The notes: a model not told the origin generated them from the sequence alone. Shown: positions 11,846-22,136, counted from the first letter of the stretch. The stretch is 64,000 nt of DNA from Sphingomonas sp. Leaf21 (GCF_916858675.1 NZ_CAKASM010000004.1:1-64000), one strand, 5' to 3'. Numbers and translations are program-made.

Positions 11846-12427
11846 GTGAGTGGGGGAGCGGGCCCGGTGGATGGTTCTAATCTTGAGCGTTGCCCCCTCC
11901 CCCAACCCCTCCCGCCTGCGGGAGGGGAGCCTGCTTCGTTTCGTGGAGATGACTACCCTCCGCCCCGAACGCATCCCCTCCCGCAGGCGGGAGGGGACCG
12001 AGGGGAGGGCCCCCGCCACTTCCGCGAAAACCGCCCGACGAGGCGCGCACGGGAACTCAGGCTCAATCCGACCGATGCGGAACGGCGGTTATGGCGGGCG
12101 CTATCCAGACGCCAGGTCGCGGGCGTCCGCTTCAACCGACAGGTCCCCGTCGGTCCCTATATCGCCGACTTCGCCGCCAGATCCGAAAAGCTGATCGTCG
12201 AAGTCGATGGCGGCCAGCACGACGAACGTGCAGCTTACGATGAAGCCCGCACCCACTATCTCGAAACCCAAGGATGGCGCGTCATCCGCTTCTGGAACAA
12301 CGACGTTCTGGGCAACCTTGAAGGCGTCGTCCTCACCATCGAACGCTCGCTTGCGGCACCGCCCTCCCCTCGGTCCCCTCCCGCCTGCGGGAGGGGAAGC
12401 GCCAGAAGCAGCCGCGATCCCGATTAG
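11846..12427 (+). CDS. DUF559 (Vsr-like) endonuclease-domain protein
   Basis: The frame encodes a DUF559 domain, a very-short-patch-repair/restriction-endonuclease-like fold. The recognisable part begins near 12021 with TRRARELRLNPTDAERRLW, then FIADF-like PVGPYIADFAA, LIVEVDGGQHDE and GWRVIRFWNNDVL, ending near 12350. The acidic residues in IADF and VEVDGGQH fit a PD-(D/E)XK-type active site. The first 60 or so codons and the last 20 run through palindromic repeats, so they are probably not protein-coding by origin. No good ATG or RBS lies just before the nuclease part, so the true start is unclear. The cassette is bracketed by a 36-base inverted repeat. Confidence 0.65.
   Translation: MSGGAGPVDGSNLERCPLPQPLPPAGGEPASFRGDDYPPPRTHPLPQAGGDRGEGPRHFRENRPTRRARELRLNPTDAERRLWRALSRRQVAGVRFNRQVPVGPYIADFAARSEKLIVEVDGGQHDERAAYDEARTHYLETQGWRVIRFWNNDVLGNLEGVVLTIERSLAAPPSPRSPPACGRGSARSSRDPD
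11906..11927. repeat. REP-like palindrome, GGGAGGGG family
   Basis: The 22-base unit has arms CCCCTCCCGC and GCGGGAGGGG. A C-rich extension (CCCTCCCCCAA) lies on its left, as in the copies at 34504 and 57841. Confidence 0.85.
11975..12010. repeat. Left 36-base inverted repeat of DUF559 cassette
   Basis: A REP-like palindrome (11975-11996) extended by ACCGAGGGGAGGGC. The whole 36 bases reappear in perfect inverted orientation at 12361-12396 on the other side of the nuclease domain. Confidence 0.88.
12361..12396. repeat. Right 36-base inverted repeat of DUF559 cassette
   Basis: Exact reverse complement of 11975-12010. It starts GCCCTCCCCTCGGT and continues into the REP-like palindrome at 12375-12396. 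It lies within the 3' end of the open frame. Confidence 0.88.
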
Positions 12428-12429
12428 CT

Positions 12430-12451
12430 CCCCTCCCGCAGGCGGGAGGGG
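12430..12451. repeat. REP-like palindrome, GGGAGGGG family
   Basis: Mirror partner of the copy at 11906. It carries the G-rich extension CTGGGGGAGGG on its right, the reverse complement type of the left extension of the first copy. Confidence 0.85.
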
Positions 12452-12553
12452 CTGGGGGAGGGAAAGCGACGCGCGTTCGGGAGCCCAGCCGCACACCCCC
12501 ACCCCTTGCCAGAAACCCCCTCCTCCGCTACACATTATAATCGCGAGGACGCC

Positions 12554-14356
12554 ATGAGCCTGACCCCGCAATTCCTTGACGAGCTTCGGGCTCGCACCAG
12601 TCTGTCGGCACTGATCGGCAAGACGATGAAGCTGCAAAAGGCGGGCCGGGAATATAAGGGCTGCTGCCCTTTCCATAACGAAAAGACGCCGAGCTTCTAC
12701 GTCAACGACGACAAGGGCTTCTACCACTGCTTCGGCTGTTCGGCGCATGGCGACGCCATTCGCTGGATGACCGACCAGCGCGGGCTGCCCTTCATCGACG
12801 CGGTCAAGGAACTGGCGCAGGCCGCCGGGCTCGACATGCCCGAACAGAACCGCCGCGCCGCGCAGAAGGCCGAGCGCGCCAAGGGCCTGCACGACGCGAT
12901 GGCCGATGCCGCCGCATGGTTTTCGGAACAGCTGGGCGGCCTGTCGGGTGGCGATGCGCGCGAATTGCTGAGCCGCCGCCGGGTCACGCCCGAGACGGCG
13001 CGCACCTTCGGCCTGGGCTTCGCGCCGGACAGCCGGGGCAAGCTGAAGGCGGCGCTGAAGGATTATGGCGACCCGGCGCTGATCGAGTGCGGGCTGCTGA
13101 TCAAGGTCGACGGCAAGGAGCCCTACGACCGGTTCCGTGGTCGGCTGATGATCCCGATCCGCGACGCGCGCGGTCGGGTGATCGCGTTCGGCGGCCGGAT
13201 CATCGGCGACGGCGAGCCCAAATATCTCAACTCGCCCGACACCCCGCTCTTCGACAAGGGGCGCACGCTCTACAATCTCGACCGCGCCGCGCCCGCCGTG
13301 CGCAAATCCGGCCGCGTGCTGGTGGTCGAGGGCTATATGGACGTGATCGCCCTCGCCCAGGCCGGGATCGAGGAAGCGGTGGCGCCGCTCGGCACCGCGC
13401 TGACCGAGCATCAGCTCGAACGGCTGTGGCGGATGGTCGACGTGCCGACGCTCTGTTTCGATGGCGATGCCGCGGGACAGAAGGCCGCGATCCGCGCCGC
13501 GCACCGCGCGCTGCCGCTGCTCCAGCCGGGCAAGAGCCTGTCCTTCGTCACCCTGCCCCAGGGCCAGGATCCCGACGATCTGGTGCAGGAAAAGGGTGCG
13601 GCGGGGTTCGAGGCCGTGCTGACCCGCGCCACGCCGCTCAGCGACCTGCTCTGGCAGTCGGAGATCGCGCAGGCCCAGACCGACACGCCCGAGGGCCGCG
13701 CCGCGCTGAAACAGCGGCTGGAGGAACTGGCGCAGCAGATCCCGCACAAGGATCTGGCCTACGAGTATAAGCGCGCGATGATGTCGCGCTATTTCGACAT
13801 CTTCGGCATTCGAAAAGCCAACGCAGAAAAGCTTCGGCAGGCGGTTGCAGAATCTTTCCGCAATCCTGGCAGGGGTTTGGACTATGCGTTCAAAAGGGCC
13901 GTGCTGCTTGGACTTATGCGCCACCCTTCTGTTTTATCGAGTTACATTGACGAGGTGCAGCGCCTAAAAATCGAAGATCGTTATCTCGATAAATGGCGGT
14001 CACACCTCGTAGATATAGCTTTCCAGTATAAGTTCCTAACCGAAAGCCTGGTCGAACAGATAATATCGCAGACTGATGTAGCGCCAATCGAAGAGCGCAA
14101 TTACACTCGCGACCTAGCCTACAGCTTCTACCGTCGTTCAGCACCCCCGGAGCAAGCTTGTGAGGATTTACGACACGTGATCGAGATCATGCTTGCAGAG
14201 GCAGAGACTCATGAAAATCTTCGGCAAGCGATTGACGCATTTAAACGCGAACTGACGCCCGAAACGTTCGAAGCTCAAAATAAAGCTCAAAGAGATCATC
14301 AGCGTAAACAGAGCGAGCTAGCAGACTGGGTCGAACAGATGGGGGAGGCCGCTTGA
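12554..14356 (+). CDS. dnaG: DNA primase, with atypical C-terminal domain
   Basis: This 600-residue primase makes RNA primers at the replication fork. The zinc-binding domain has Cys38, His41, Cys59 and Cys62 (CCPFHNEKTPSF and FHCFGC-like YHCFGC). The catalytic core and TOPRIM domain follow, with VVEGYMDVIAL near residue 258 and FDGDAAGQKA near residue 300. I chose the ATG at 12554 (MSLTPQFLDEL), the family start. From about 13800 (residue 416) to the end the base composition falls sharply: I count 82 G/C in positions 13921-14100 (46%) against 43 of 60 in 13441-13500 (72%). That stretch encodes the helicase-interacting C-terminal domain, so the gene looks like a mosaic. rpoD follows after about 140 bases. 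Confidence 0.95.
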   Translation: MSLTPQFLDELRARTSLSALIGKTMKLQKAGREYKGCCPFHNEKTPSFYVNDDKGFYHCFGCSAHGDAIRWMTDQRGLPFIDAVKELAQAAGLDMPEQNRRAAQKAERAKGLHDAMADAAAWFSEQLGGLSGGDARELLSRRRVTPETARTFGLGFAPDSRGKLKAALKDYGDPALIECGLLIKVDGKEPYDRFRGRLMIPIRDARGRVIAFGGRIIGDGEPKYLNSPDTPLFDKGRTLYNLDRAAPAVRKSGRVLVVEGYMDVIALAQAGIEEAVAPLGTALTEHQLERLWRMVDVPTLCFDGDAAGQKAAIRAAHRALPLLQPGKSLSFVTLPQGQDPDDLVQEKGAAGFEAVLTRATPLSDLLWQSEIAQAQTDTPEGRAALKQRLEELAQQIPHKDLAYEYKRAMMSRYFDIFGIRKANAEKLRQAVAESFRNPGRGLDYAFKRAVLLGLMRHPSVLSSYIDEVQRLKIEDRYLDKWRSHLVDIAFQYKFLTESLVEQIISQTDVAPIEERNYTRDLAYSFYRRSAPPEQACEDLRHVIEIMLAEAETHENLRQAIDAFKRELTPETFEAQNKAQRDHQRKQSELADWVEQMGEAA

Positions 14357-14498
14357 TACAGGCACCTTCGCGCCCCATATCCGGGGCATATTGGGCGAGT
14401 TACGCCCACACTGGAAAATTACGCATGGCCCCCTCACCCGCTTGCCAAACCGGCGGTGTGCGTGAAAGAGGCCGGGCATTGAGACCCGAGGGCATTTG

Positions 14499-16529
<2,031 letters not shown>

Positions 16530-16553
16530 GGTCGCGCACGAGGCTAATGAAGA

Positions 16554-16588
16554 GGGCCGCCGGTCGGAGGACCGGCGGCCCCTTTTTT
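16554..16588 (+). terminator. Intrinsic terminator after rpoD
   Basis: A perfect 12-base stem (GGGCCGCCGGTC / GACCGGCGGCCC) with a GGAG loop, followed by six T residues. It lies just downstream of the rpoD stop codon and before the convergent TonB-domain gene. Confidence 0.95.
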
Positions 16589-16596
16589 CATGGGCC

Positions 16597-17679
16597 CTAC
16601 AGACGCGTCGTCAGCAGCCTGGCCGGTCGGGCCTTGCCGGTCGCCGGGGCCGGTTTGACCGCCGGGCAGGTCGACAGCTGAATATGATCGCGCGCCAGCT
16701 TCGGGCAGAGGGCGGCCGTCAGGTCCGCCTGAAAAGCCAATTGCTGATCGTGCATCCAGGCGGTGAGCCCCTGCAGCAGGTCGAGGTTCAACCTAGTCCA
16801 TTTGGCGAGTTCGGGATGATCGAACATGGCCATGCCCAGGGCCTGACGATCGGCCTGCGACCATTCTTCGCCATGATGGATGCTCTGATACCCGATGCCC
16901 GACGAGAAGAAGGCGGTGATCTTTCGCATATCGTCATCGGTCAGGCGTGCGGCATAATAGCCCAGCATGTGGTCGAGATTGCGCCGACGGCTGCGTTGCC
17001 ACGCGGCATCATAGGCGGCGTGCATATCGGCCTTGGCCAGAGACTGGGCGCGCGGGGGTAGGCCTCCAACAGTCTTGGCAAAGCGCTCCTCCGCCAGCGA
17101 ACGGCCCGCATCTTCCATGTGCTGCTGATCATTGTCCTTGGCCACGACCTGCATCATCCGGTCGGCGAGCGCGAGCCGCTCGGGCGTTGTCGGCAGGTCC
17201 GCAGGCAACGGAGGCGCGCCGAGGGTCTTGAGAAAGGCCATTCCCTCATTAACGACCTTCTGGTCGCCTGCGGGAAGCGCCGCGGGTGGAGTGCCCCCCA
17301 CCGCAGCGCCGCTGCCTTCCGGAATCTGCCACCGAAAGCTCATGACCGGCGTCGTCGCGGCAATCGCCTGTCCAGTGGCATCGTGCGCCGGTCTGAAATG
17401 CGCACGCTGGGTCAGGACCGTGCAGGTCCGCGCATCGAGCAGCGGATGGCCGCTGCTGTTCGCCACGTGACACCCCGCGACCATGCCATTTGCATCGACG
17501 TCGAGCTGGACCGACACCCGCCCCTCGTTCCCCGCCCGCATGGACGCGGGCGGATAGTCGTCGGGATGCACCCAGTCCGTCACGGGCCCTTCCGGCACGG
17601 GAGGCGCGGCCGCCGTCTGCGCGGCGACCGGCATCGCCGCCAGACAGGATGACATTCCCCAGATGACGATCGAACGCAT
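16597..17679 (-). CDS. Periplasmic TonB-C-domain protein
   Basis: A 360-residue exported protein of unknown function. It has a signal peptide (MRSIVIWGMSSCLAAMPVAA) and then a TonB C-terminal-type domain at about residues 30-125 (DYPPASMRAGNEGRVSVQLD, then CHVANSSGHPLLDARTCTV). The rest is helical and unrecognised. There is no N-terminal anchoring helix apart from the signal peptide and no proline-rich spacer, so it is probably not an energy transducer for outer-membrane receptors. The ATG at 17679 has a GGGGGGAAAG ribosome-binding site; the frame upstream is not conserved in type. It is convergent with rpoD. Confidence 0.75.
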   Translation of the reverse strand: MRSIVIWGMSSCLAAMPVAAQTAAAPPVPEGPVTDWVHPDDYPPASMRAGNEGRVSVQLDVDANGMVAGCHVANSSGHPLLDARTCTVLTQRAHFRPAHDATGQAIAATTPVMSFRWQIPEGSGAAVGGTPPAALPAGDQKVVNEGMAFLKTLGAPPLPADLPTTPERLALADRMMQVVAKDNDQQHMEDAGRSLAEERFAKTVGGLPPRAQSLAKADMHAAYDAAWQRSRRRNLDHMLGYYAARLTDDDMRKITAFFSSGIGYQSIHHGEEWSQADRQALGMAMFDHPELAKWTRLNLDLLQGLTAWMHDQQLAFQADLTAALCPKLARDHIQLSTCPAVKPAPATGKARPARLLTTRL

Positions 17680-17809
17680 GACTTTCCCCCCGAAATGACC
17701 CCTCTTCCACTCTCCCATCGGACGTATCGGCGCGCTGACCATCGGGTGACATCACAGTCAGGCGCTCGCCCCCTCCACAAGACGGGGGGAAGGCGGTAAT
17801 CGGGGTGCC

Positions 17810-18451
17810 ATGAAGTATGCGTTGCCGTTTCTCGCGCTGCTGACCGCAGCCGCCCCCGCCAATCAGAATGTCCCCCGTCCCGGCTATGTCCGGGTGCAGC
17901 TCAACACGTCGGAGGGGCCGATCGTCGTTGCGCTCGACACGCGTCACGCGCCCGCGACCAGCACCAATTTCCTCGCCTATGTCGATGACGGCCGGTTCGA
18001 CGGCACGGTCTTCTATCGCGCCGCGCGCGACAAGCGGAACCCGAAACAGGGTTTCGTCCAGGGCGGCATCCGGACCGATGCGCGACGCATCCTTCCCCCC
18101 TTCCCGCTGGAGACGACGGCGAAGACGGGGATCAAGCATCTCGACGCGACCATTTCGATGGCGCGCGGCCAGTCACCCAAATCGGCGGGCGGCAATTTCT
18201 TCATTACCGTCGGCCCGACCCCGGGCATGGACGCGCGGCCGGGCTATCCGGGCTATGCCGCGTTCGGGCGGGTGGTCGCCGGCACGGATACGGTGAAGAA
18301 GATCCTCGCCAAGCCGTCGGGCGGCGGCATGGACGCGATGAAGGGGCAGATGATCCTCCAACCCGTCCGCCTGATCACCGCCAAACGCCTGGACGGCAAG
18401 CCCAAGCCCACCGGCGAACCCAAGGTATGGTTGATCAACTTCGGAGGATGA
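17810..18451 (+). CDS. Exported peptidylprolyl isomerase (cyclophilin)
   Basis: A 213-residue cyclophilin-type prolyl isomerase that should help fold proteins in the periplasm. The hydrophobic leader MKYALPFLALLTAAAPA looks like a signal peptide. The cyclophilin core follows: TSEGPIVVALDTRHAPATS, FYRA, GFVQGG, SMARGQSPKSAGGNFFITVG and AAFGRVVAG. The FFI motif and the glutamine of the active site region are retained. The C-terminal 30 residues (ITAKRLDGKPKPTGEP) are an extra tail. It stands alone on the plus strand, divergent from the TonB-domain gene. Confidence 0.9.
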   Translation: MKYALPFLALLTAAAPANQNVPRPGYVRVQLNTSEGPIVVALDTRHAPATSTNFLAYVDDGRFDGTVFYRAARDKRNPKQGFVQGGIRTDARRILPPFPLETTAKTGIKHLDATISMARGQSPKSAGGNFFITVGPTPGMDARPGYPGYAAFGRVVAGTDTVKKILAKPSGGGMDAMKGQMILQPVRLITAKRLDGKPKPTGEPKVWLINFGG

Positions 18452-18470
18452 GGTGCGGCGTGTCCCCCGG

Positions 18471-18577
18471 CCTTCGACCTCGCTCAGGCTGAACGGTGAT
18501 CGGGAATACACCACGCCCCTATACGCCCGCCTGCCTCGCCCCACCCTCCGTTCGCACCGAGCGAAGTCGAAGTGGAC
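18471..18577. repeat. Inverted pair of CTTCGACTTCGCT-family repeats
   Basis: CCTTCGACCTCGCTCAGGCT-GAACGG (about 18471-18496) is mirrored by CCGTTCGCACCGAGCGAAGT-CGAAG (about 18548-18572). The pair could form a long imperfect hairpin between the convergent cyclophilin and rplS genes. Confidence 0.7.
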
Positions 18578-18594
18578 GGACGGGCGGAAAACGA

Positions 18595-18632
18595 AAAGGG
18601 GCGGCGACACCGCTCGGTGCCACCGCCCCTTT
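18595..18632 (-). terminator. Intrinsic terminator after rplS
   Basis: A 17-base stem with two G-U pairs, read on the minus strand as AAAGGGGCGGTGGCACC, loop GAGC, then GGTGTCGCCGCCCCTTT followed by T-rich sequence. It lies downstream of rplS. Confidence 0.85.
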
Positions 18633-18666
18633 CCCTGTCGAACCGCTGGACGGTCCGCCGCACCGA

Positions 18667-19059
18667 TTACTCGGCGGCGGCAGTGCCCTTGGCCGGACGC
18701 GTGTCGCGACGCTCGGCGATACGCGCCGACTTGCCGGTGCGGCCACGCAGATAGTACAGCTTGGCACGACGCACGGCGCCCTTGCGAACGACCTCGATCG
18801 AGTCGACGTTCGGCGAGTAGAGCGGGAAGACGCGCTCCACGCCCTCACCGAAGGAGATCTTGCGGACGGTGAACGACGAGCCCATGCCCTTGTTCGCGCG
18901 GGCGATGCAGACGCCCTCATAGAACTGGACGCGGGTACGCTCGCCTTCGACGACCTTCACACCGACCTTCAGCGTGTCGCCGGGGCGGAATTCGGGGATC
19001 TTCTTCGTCTCGTTGAACTTGGCGATCTGCTCAGCTTCGATCTGCTGGATCACGTTCAT
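18667..19059 (-). CDS. rplS: Ribosomal protein L19
   Basis: A 130-residue large-subunit protein located at the 30S-50S interface. It begins [20 protein letters not shown], continues with [50 protein letters not shown] and [18 protein letters not shown], and ends in a short charged tail. GAGGAA lies upstream of the ATG at 19059. It follows trmD by about 11 bases, the normal order, and ends the operon at a strong terminator. Confidence 0.98.
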   Translation of the reverse strand: MNVIQQIEAEQIAKFNETKKIPEFRPGDTLKVGVKVVEGERTRVQFYEGVCIARANKGMGSSFTVRKISFGEGVERVFPLYSPNVDSIEVVRKGAVRRAKLYYLRGRTGKSARIAERRDTRPAKGTAAAE

Positions 19060-19070
19060 GACACTATTCC

Positions 19071-19790
19071 TCAATCGTCGCCGCGCGCCAGAGGGCGACC
19101 GACCCGAACGCCCTCATGACGTTCCCAAAGGTCCGGCCGCCTTGACCGTGTATCCTCGCAAGCCATGGCATGACGCCATTTCGCGATTTTCGCATGATCC
19201 CCCGATCGCAGCACTTCAGGGATCGTGCGCCCTTCCCACTCAGCAGGTCGGGTATATTGCGGATATTCGAGGAGGCCGCTTTCGAAGCTTTCCTCGACTC
19301 CACTGGAAGCCGCGCCCATTACGCCGGGAAGCAGCCGAACGCAAGCGTCGAGCAGCACCAGCGCCCCCATCTCGCCCCCCGACAGGATATAGTCGCCGAT
19401 CGAGACCTGTTCGATGCCCCGCGCCTCGAACAAACGCTCGTCGAAGCCCTCGAACCGGCCGCACAGCACGGTGACACCCGGCCCCGCCGCCAGCTCGCGG
19501 ACGCGCGGCTGGGTCAGGGGGCGCCCACGCGGCGTCATCGCCAGGACGGGCCGGTCGTCGGCCACCGAATCCACCGCCGCCGCCAGCACATCGGCGCGCA
19601 GCACCATGCCCGCTCCGCCCCCGGCCGGGGTATCGTCGACCGAGCGATGCCTGTCGGTGGCGAAGTCGCGGATCTGCACCGCGTCCAGCGCCCAGCGATC
19701 CTCCCGCAGTGCCCGCCCCGCGAGTGAATGGCCCAGCGGTCCGGGAAACATCTCCGGGTAGAGCGTCAATATCGTCGCGCGAAAGGTCAC
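19071..19790 (-). CDS. trmD: tRNA (guanine-37-N1)-methyltransferase
   Basis: A 239-residue SPOUT methyltransferase that makes m1G37 in tRNAs reading CNN codons, preventing frameshifts. It has [19 protein letters not shown], then [16 protein letters not shown], the trefoil-knot cofactor site ([23 protein letters not shown]) and the C-terminal EYPQYTRP and HAKIAKWRH segments. The start is a GTG at 19790 whose bases overlap the vapC stop (GTGA). Translation therefore appears coupled to the toxin gene, an unusual dependence for an essential enzyme. rplS follows. Confidence 0.96.
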   Translation of the reverse strand: MTFRATILTLYPEMFPGPLGHSLAGRALREDRWALDAVQIRDFATDRHRSVDDTPAGGGAGMVLRADVLAAAVDSVADDRPVLAMTPRGRPLTQPRVRELAAGPGVTVLCGRFEGFDERLFEARGIEQVSIGDYILSGGEMGALVLLDACVRLLPGVMGAASSGVEESFESGLLEYPQYTRPAEWEGRTIPEVLRSGDHAKIAKWRHAMACEDTRSRRPDLWERHEGVRVGRPLARGDD

Positions 19791-20170
19791 AGCGTCCAAT
19801 TCTCGATGGTTAGGCCGGGGATGTCGGCAAAATCGGCTTCGTTGTTGGTCACGAGGGTCAGGCCCGTCGCCCGGGCGTGGGCACCGATCAGCCTATCGAA
19901 GCGACCTCGGCGAAACGGTATATCCGCATATGCCGACGCCGCGCGTTGGTCGAACGGCAATATGGGCACCCGATCAAAAAAGCGATCGAACGCCGCCACG
20001 GCCTCTGTACCATGGTGCTCCAGTCCGCGCATGATCTCCGCATAGGTGATCGCCGACGCGACGGCGGCGCCCGGCTCGCACGTTGCCAACCGCCGTGCCG
20101 CACGACCGCTCGCGTCCCGAAGGACATAGATGCAGATATTGGAATCGAGCAGATAGCGCGGCTCAATCAC
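19787..20170 (-). CDS. vapC: VapC-type PIN-domain toxin
   Basis: A 127-residue PIN-domain ribonuclease, the toxin of a VapBC pair; family members cut tRNA or rRNA. The acidic active-site residues are visible: Asp9 ([12 protein letters not shown]), Glu45 (TYAEIMRGL), Asp92 ([10 protein letters not shown]) and the TNNEADF segment near residue 109. I chose GTG at 20170 because it overlaps the vapB stop (GTGATTGA) and gives the standard family length; a longer frame start has no support. Its stop overlaps the trmD GTG. The gene appears intact. Confidence 0.93.
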   Translation of the reverse strand: MIEPRYLLDSNICIYVLRDASGRAARRLATCEPGAAVASAITYAEIMRGLEHHGTEAVAAFDRFFDRVPILPFDQRAASAYADIPFRRGRFDRLIGAHARATGLTLVTNNEADFADIPGLTIENWTL

Positions 20171-20435
20171 GGCCGAGCAGCTTCCCGTCCCAGTCCAACG
20201 CACGAGGCTCCATTTCGAAGTCTTCCCGCTCGATCGGCTTCAGCCACGGCATCGAGCCCGCGATGCCGGTCAGGTCGATCGTCTTTCGCGGCGCCTTAAC
20301 CGGCTCGAACACGAAACGCCCCTGTTCCTCGCGCAAGGTCATCTCCGTTCCTTCGGTCAGTCCCAGCGCGGCGGGCAGGCGCAGCGCCAGCGAATTGCCC
20401 GATCGGAAGACCTTCGCCTGATAGTCCTTGCTCAT
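20163..20435 (-). CDS. vapB: VapB-type antitoxin (AbrB/SpoVT fold)
   Basis: A 90-residue antitoxin that should bind VapC and repress its own promoter. The N-terminal swapped-hairpin AbrB domain is clear (AKVFRSGNSLALRLPAALGL), and the C-terminal 40 residues are the extended tail expected to wrap the toxin. It overlaps vapC by eight bases. Upstream, at 20445-20465, lie two GTATATAC palindromes suitable as an operator. The pair lies between rimM and trmD, normally neighbours. Confidence 0.92.
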   Translation of the reverse strand: MSKDYQAKVFRSGNSLALRLPAALGLTEGTEMTLREEQGRFVFEPVKAPRKTIDLTGIAGSMPWLKPIEREDFEMEPRALDWDGKLLGRD

Positions 20436-20444
20436 GACCGCTCC

Positions 20445-20465
20445 GTATATACATCGCGTATATAC
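20445..20465 (-). promoter_or_regulatory. Probable vapBC operator, two GTATATAC boxes
   Basis: Two identical palindromes GTATATAC at 20445-20452 and 20458-20465, 13 bases apart centre to centre, just upstream of the vapB ATG. Two spaced palindromes suit cooperative binding by a VapB-VapC complex. The role is inferred from position and symmetry. Since the only clear intergenic space before trmD and rplS is here, this may also set their expression. Confidence 0.7.
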
Positions 20466-20521
20466 ACCCTCCGCCGTCGAATGCCAAGGAACGTTGCCCG
20501 CGCTCGCGCTTTGGCCCCGCC

Positions 20522-21430
20522 ATGGACGATTGCATCATCATCGGCGCGGGGCCCGCAGGACTGACGGCGGCGATCTATCTCGCGCGCTATCACCTGCGCA
20601 TCCATATGTTCGACAGCGGGTCCAGCCGCGCCGCGATGATCCCGTGCACGCACAACCATGCCGGTTTCCCCGAGGGGATCAGCGGCAAGGCATTGCTGTC
20701 GCGGATGCACGATCAGGCCCGGCGCTATGGCGCACATTGCACGCCGCACCGCGTGACCGCGATCCGGCCCGAGGACGGCCATTTCCGCATCGTCACCGAC
20801 GAGCGCGAATATGCCACGCGCACCGTCCTGCTCGCGACCGGCGTGGTCAATCACCGTCCCCGGCACCTGCTGCCCGAGGTGCACGATCCGGCGCTGGAGC
20901 GCGGGCTGATCCGCTATTGCCCCGTCTGCGACGGCTATGAGGTGACCGACAAGCGTGTCGGCGTCATCGGCACAAGCGATCATGGCATGCGCGAGGCCCT
21001 GTTCCTGCGCGGCTTCACCCGCGACGTGACGCTGATTGCTCCCGAGGAAGCGCACGACCTCGATCCCGAATGCGCCAGGGCGCTGGACGATGCCGGGATC
21101 CCGCATATCGACGGGCCCTGCGGCGGCTGGGCGATAGAGGGGGACCGGATCGCGCTCGACACGGCGAGCGGGCGGATGACGTTCGACAGCGTCTATCCGG
21201 CGATGGGGTCACGGATCCGTTCCGAACTGGCCGTGTCGGCAGGTGCGAAGGCCGACCCCAGCGGATGCCTGGAGGTGGACGATCACCAGCGGACCTCGGT
21301 CCCCGGACTGTTCGCGGCGGGGGATGTGGTGAAGGGGCTGGATCAGATCAGCCACGCCATGGGCGAAGCCGGGGTCGCGGCCACGACGATCCGCAACCTG
21401 TTGAACGAGCAAAGCCCGATCAGGCGATGA
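20522..21430 (+). CDS. Thioredoxin-reductase-like flavoprotein
   Basis: A 302-residue NAD(P)/FAD oxidoreductase with the thioredoxin-reductase fold. The FAD site is [18 protein letters not shown] at the N-terminus. A redox-active pair lies in YCPVCDGYE (Cys133 and Cys136), where true thioredoxin reductases have CATCDG. The NAD(P) motif [10 protein letters not shown] is less canonical than usual, and [14 protein letters not shown] is the second FAD contact. It may reduce something other than thioredoxin. It is convergent with rimM and overlaps its 3' end by 11 bases. Confidence 0.85.
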   Translation: MDDCIIIGAGPAGLTAAIYLARYHLRIHMFDSGSSRAAMIPCTHNHAGFPEGISGKALLSRMHDQARRYGAHCTPHRVTAIRPEDGHFRIVTDEREYATRTVLLATGVVNHRPRHLLPEVHDPALERGLIRYCPVCDGYEVTDKRVGVIGTSDHGMREALFLRGFTRDVTLIAPEEAHDLDPECARALDDAGIPHIDGPCGGWAIEGDRIALDTASGRMTFDSVYPAMGSRIRSELAVSAGAKADPSGCLEVDDHQRTSVPGLFAAGDVVKGLDQISHAMGEAGVAATTIRNLLNEQSPIRR

Positions 21431-21980
21431 AGGCGCGCTCCACAACCAGGCGATCCTGATCCCATTCGGGCACGGCCTCGACCTTCATCGGCACCATGAA
21501 GCGGCGGCCATCGGGCCGTTCGATCTCCAGCACGTCGCCCGCGCCGAAATTCTCGATGAGCGCGACATGGCCGAGCGCTTCGCCATCGCTGGCGATGGCG
21601 GGCAGCCCGATGATGTCGGCATGATAATATTCGCCCTCCCCGAGAGGGGGCAGCGCCGAGCGAGGGACCGTCAGTTCGGTGCCGCGCAGCGCCTCCGCGG
21701 CGTTGCGGTCGGTGACCTCGGCGAAGCGCGCGATGACGCCGTTCGATCCCTCTCGCGCCGACTTCAGGGTCAGCGCGCCGTCGTTGAACGAGCGATAGTC
21801 CGACAGGTCGTCGGCAAACACCTTCAAGCGGACCTCGCCGGTGATGCCGTGCGCGCCGATGATCACCGCCAGCGTGACACGCGGCTCACCCGTTGGGGGA
21901 GTCGCCGTCCCCGTCGGGGGCGTCGTTTCCGCCTTCGGCGGGGTCTGGCGCGGAGACGCCTTGGTTGGTCGCGTCGTCAT
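21420..21980 (-). CDS. rimM: Ribosome maturation factor RimM
   Basis: A 186-residue factor that binds S19 and helps assemble the 30S head. The N-terminal RimM domain contains [21 protein letters not shown], and the C-terminal PRC-barrel domain contains [27 protein letters not shown] and MVPM...VPEWD. The first 32 residues are low complexity (repeated Thr/Pro) and not part of the usual fold, so the true start may lie further in. It follows rpsP as expected, but trmD, its usual next neighbour, is displaced about 1.6 kb away. Confidence 0.93.
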   Translation of the reverse strand: MTTRPTKASPRQTPPKAETTPPTGTATPPTGEPRVTLAVIIGAHGITGEVRLKVFADDLSDYRSFNDGALTLKSAREGSNGVIARFAEVTDRNAAEALRGTELTVPRSALPPLGEGEYYHADIIGLPAIASDGEALGHVALIENFGAGDVLEIERPDGRRFMVPMKVEAVPEWDQDRLVVERAFIA

Positions 21981-22098
21981 GATCGTCGGGTGCGGTCCGG
22001 GGATCGGGTTCGGTCGGCGGGGTCATGCGCTATCTCCTAAGCCTTTGGCTGAGGGAAACGCATGGCCCCGCATTCCGATGCCATTGCATGCGATCTAT

Positions 22099-22128
22099 CC
22101 GTCATCCCGACCTGAGTCGGGATGACGG
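22099..22128. repeat. Palindromic repeat CCGTCATCCCGAC family
   Basis: 13-base arms CCGTCATCCCGAC / GTCGGGATGACGG around a CTGA loop. This palindrome is a widespread intergenic repeat in alphaproteobacteria. It sits just after the rpsP stop codon, where it could stabilise or end the ffh-rpsP message. Confidence 0.8.
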
Positions 22129-22136
22129 ACGAACGA

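Noticed and set aside
11898..12010. Clustered palindromes as a possible CRISPR array
   Set aside because: Units are self-complementary, in alternating orientation and without regular spacers, so they are REP-like elements.
16554..16588. Inverted repeat after rpoD as a regulatory protein site
   Set aside because: Perfect stem, short loop and T-run are those of an intrinsic terminator.
22026..22125. Possible longer RimM or additional small gene upstream of rimM
   Set aside because: The ATG at about 22026 is in a different frame and gives only low-complexity Pro/Asp/Gly sequence before the rpsP repeat.
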